In this document: in pieces, positions 63,315-64,000 of the stretch
Numbering within the stretch: the stretch's first letter is position 1
Layout of the letters: each line of letters opens with the position of its first letter
Assembly: GCA_934394435.1 (NCBI GenBank)
Contig: CAKRRN010000003.1
Location: 1-64,000 of the forward strand
Direction of reading: 5' to 3'
From: an uncultured Bacteroidaceae bacterium
GTDB taxonomy: Bacteria > Bacteroidota > Bacteroidia > Bacteroidales > Bacteroidaceae
Length of the DNA stretch: 64,000 nucleotides
Translations under genes and position numbers: made by a program
Notes under the pieces: generated by a model
Database searches by the model: none
Seen by the model: only the letters and a program-made list of their open reading frames with translations
What the model was told of the DNA's origin: nothing

Positions 63315-64000
63315 GAAAACCTTATTGCAAGGAGTCCTTTCTATAGGGCTCCTTGTGCTTTTTCTGGGCAGTTGTAGCTCAGTAGATCCTCAAGAAAAAG
63401 AGGATGCCCTGGCATTCCTCTATCAGTACATGCCTTTGCCTGATAGTGTTGACTATCCTCGTCAGTACTGGGAACGCTGTGTGGAGACTACTCTCAAGGC
63501 TCGTCATGAAATGCCTTGGGGCAAGAGTGTTCCTGATCGTGAATGGAAACATTTCGTATTGCCTGTGCGTGTGAACAATGAGAATCTAGACGATGCTCGT
63601 GTTGTTCTCTATGAGGAGTTGCGTGATAGGGTAAAGAATCTAAGCATGGCAGATGCTGTGCTTGAGGTAAATCATTGGTGCCATGAGCATGTCACTTATC
63701 AGCCTTCTGACTCACGCACCAGCGCTCCTCTTGCAACAATGGCTTCTGCTATAGGCCGATGTGGTGAGGAGAGTACTTTCACAGTGGCTGCTCTTCGGGC
63801 TGTAGGTATTCCTGCACGTCAGGTCTATACACCCCGATGGGCACATACAGACGATAATCATGCTTGGGTAGAGGCATGGGTAGATGGCAAATGGCATTTC
63901 CTTGGAGCTTGTGAGCCAGAGCCTGTACTTGACTTAGGATGGTTTAATGCGCCTGCTGCACGCGCCATGCTTATGCATACACGTGTGTTTGGACATTACG
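63301..64000 (+). CDS. Transglutaminase-like lipoprotein (cut by window edge)
   Basis: From ATG 63301 the frame is open to the end of the window (233 complete codons). A signal sequence with lipobox LFLGSC makes it a lipoprotein. The transglutaminase core shows Cys154 (GRCGEES) and His187 (DDNHAWVEAW); the third catalytic residue is not certain, with Asp195 (VDGKWHFLG) as candidate. Such proteins often sit beside mannosidases in Bacteroidetes and may process host glycoproteins. The C-terminal part lies beyond the window. Confidence 0.85.
   Translation, partial: MLKTKKTLLQGVLSIGLLVLFLGSCSSVDPQEKEDALAFLYQYMPLPDSVDYPRQYWERCVETTLKARHEMPWGKSVPDREWKHFVLPVRVNNENLDDARVVLYEELRDRVKNLSMADAVLEVNHWCHEHVTYQPSDSRTSAPLATMASAIGRCGEESTFTVAALRAVGIPARQVYTPRWAHTDDNHAWVEAWVDGKWHFLGACEPEPVLDLGWFNAPAARAMLMHTRVFGHY

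Overview
The window reads as chromosomal DNA of a Bacteroidales bacterium, most likely Prevotella-like. The grounds are promoters of the Bacteroidetes type (TTTG or TTG, about 19-20 bases, TAnnTTTG), A-rich start regions with almost no Shine-Dalgarno sequences, a tmRNA whose tag is GENNYALAA, type IX secretion genes (porU, porV), secreted proteins ending in short sorting-like tails, a DUF4831 protein, a DUF2027/Smr protein, and GH92, GH125 and GH106 glycosidases. I see no phage, transposase, CRISPR array, rRNA or tRNA.

Layout. 0.3-7.8 kb holds secreted proteins: a 1859-residue beta-helix (GLUG-type) protein, a small protein whose signal-peptide frame is broken by one base, and a 309-residue protein with a sorting-like tail. 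8.2-11.2 kb is the ribosomal block rplM-rpsI-rpsB-tsf with two structured untranslated regions. 11.3-17 kb holds a FAH-family enzyme, the T9SS sortase porU and its partner porV. 17-19.5 kb holds a beta-helix protein and a FemAB/GNAT-like protein facing an eight-gene exopolysaccharide operon on the minus strand (29.35 to 19.65 kb: initiating sugar transferase, SLBB exporter, Wzz, flippase, TupA-like ATP-grasp protein, polymerase, two glycosyltransferases). The operon starts next to a divergent ssrA gene and is preceded by a possible 14-codon leader ORF.

30-38.7 kb is housekeeping: an AICAR formyltransferase, a compact minus-strand operon hpt-adk-obgE-pgeF-M23 peptidase, and plus-strand nnrD, DUF4831 and DUF1080 genes. 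39-46.4 kb holds a membrane-bound CapD/FlaA1-type nucleotide-sugar dehydratase, sppA, lpxK, a purine nucleoside phosphorylase and thiL. 46.5-53.8 kb holds a DUF2147 protein, a GH106 alpha-L-rhamnosidase, a DUF2027-Smr protein, queA and a Nudix hydrolase. 54-59.2 kb encodes a 1716-residue paralogue of the first giant protein, with a LamG-like domain near its end. 59.6 kb to the edge is an alpha-mannoside locus (GH92, GH125, and a transglutaminase-like lipoprotein cut by the window edge).

How the parts fit: porU/porV would export and anchor the tail-bearing proteins of this window. The polysaccharide operon, the CapD-like enzyme and lpxK build the cell surface. GH92, GH125 and the transglutaminase lipoprotein look like a host or yeast mannoside-processing set. 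The least expected signals lie between genes: a dispersed element with core CTAATGACCGATTTGGG in several gaps, a 22-bp iteron-like array, candidate autoregulatory ribosomal leaders, -7 boxes almost touching start codons, and a possible coupled leader ORF in front of the polysaccharide operon.
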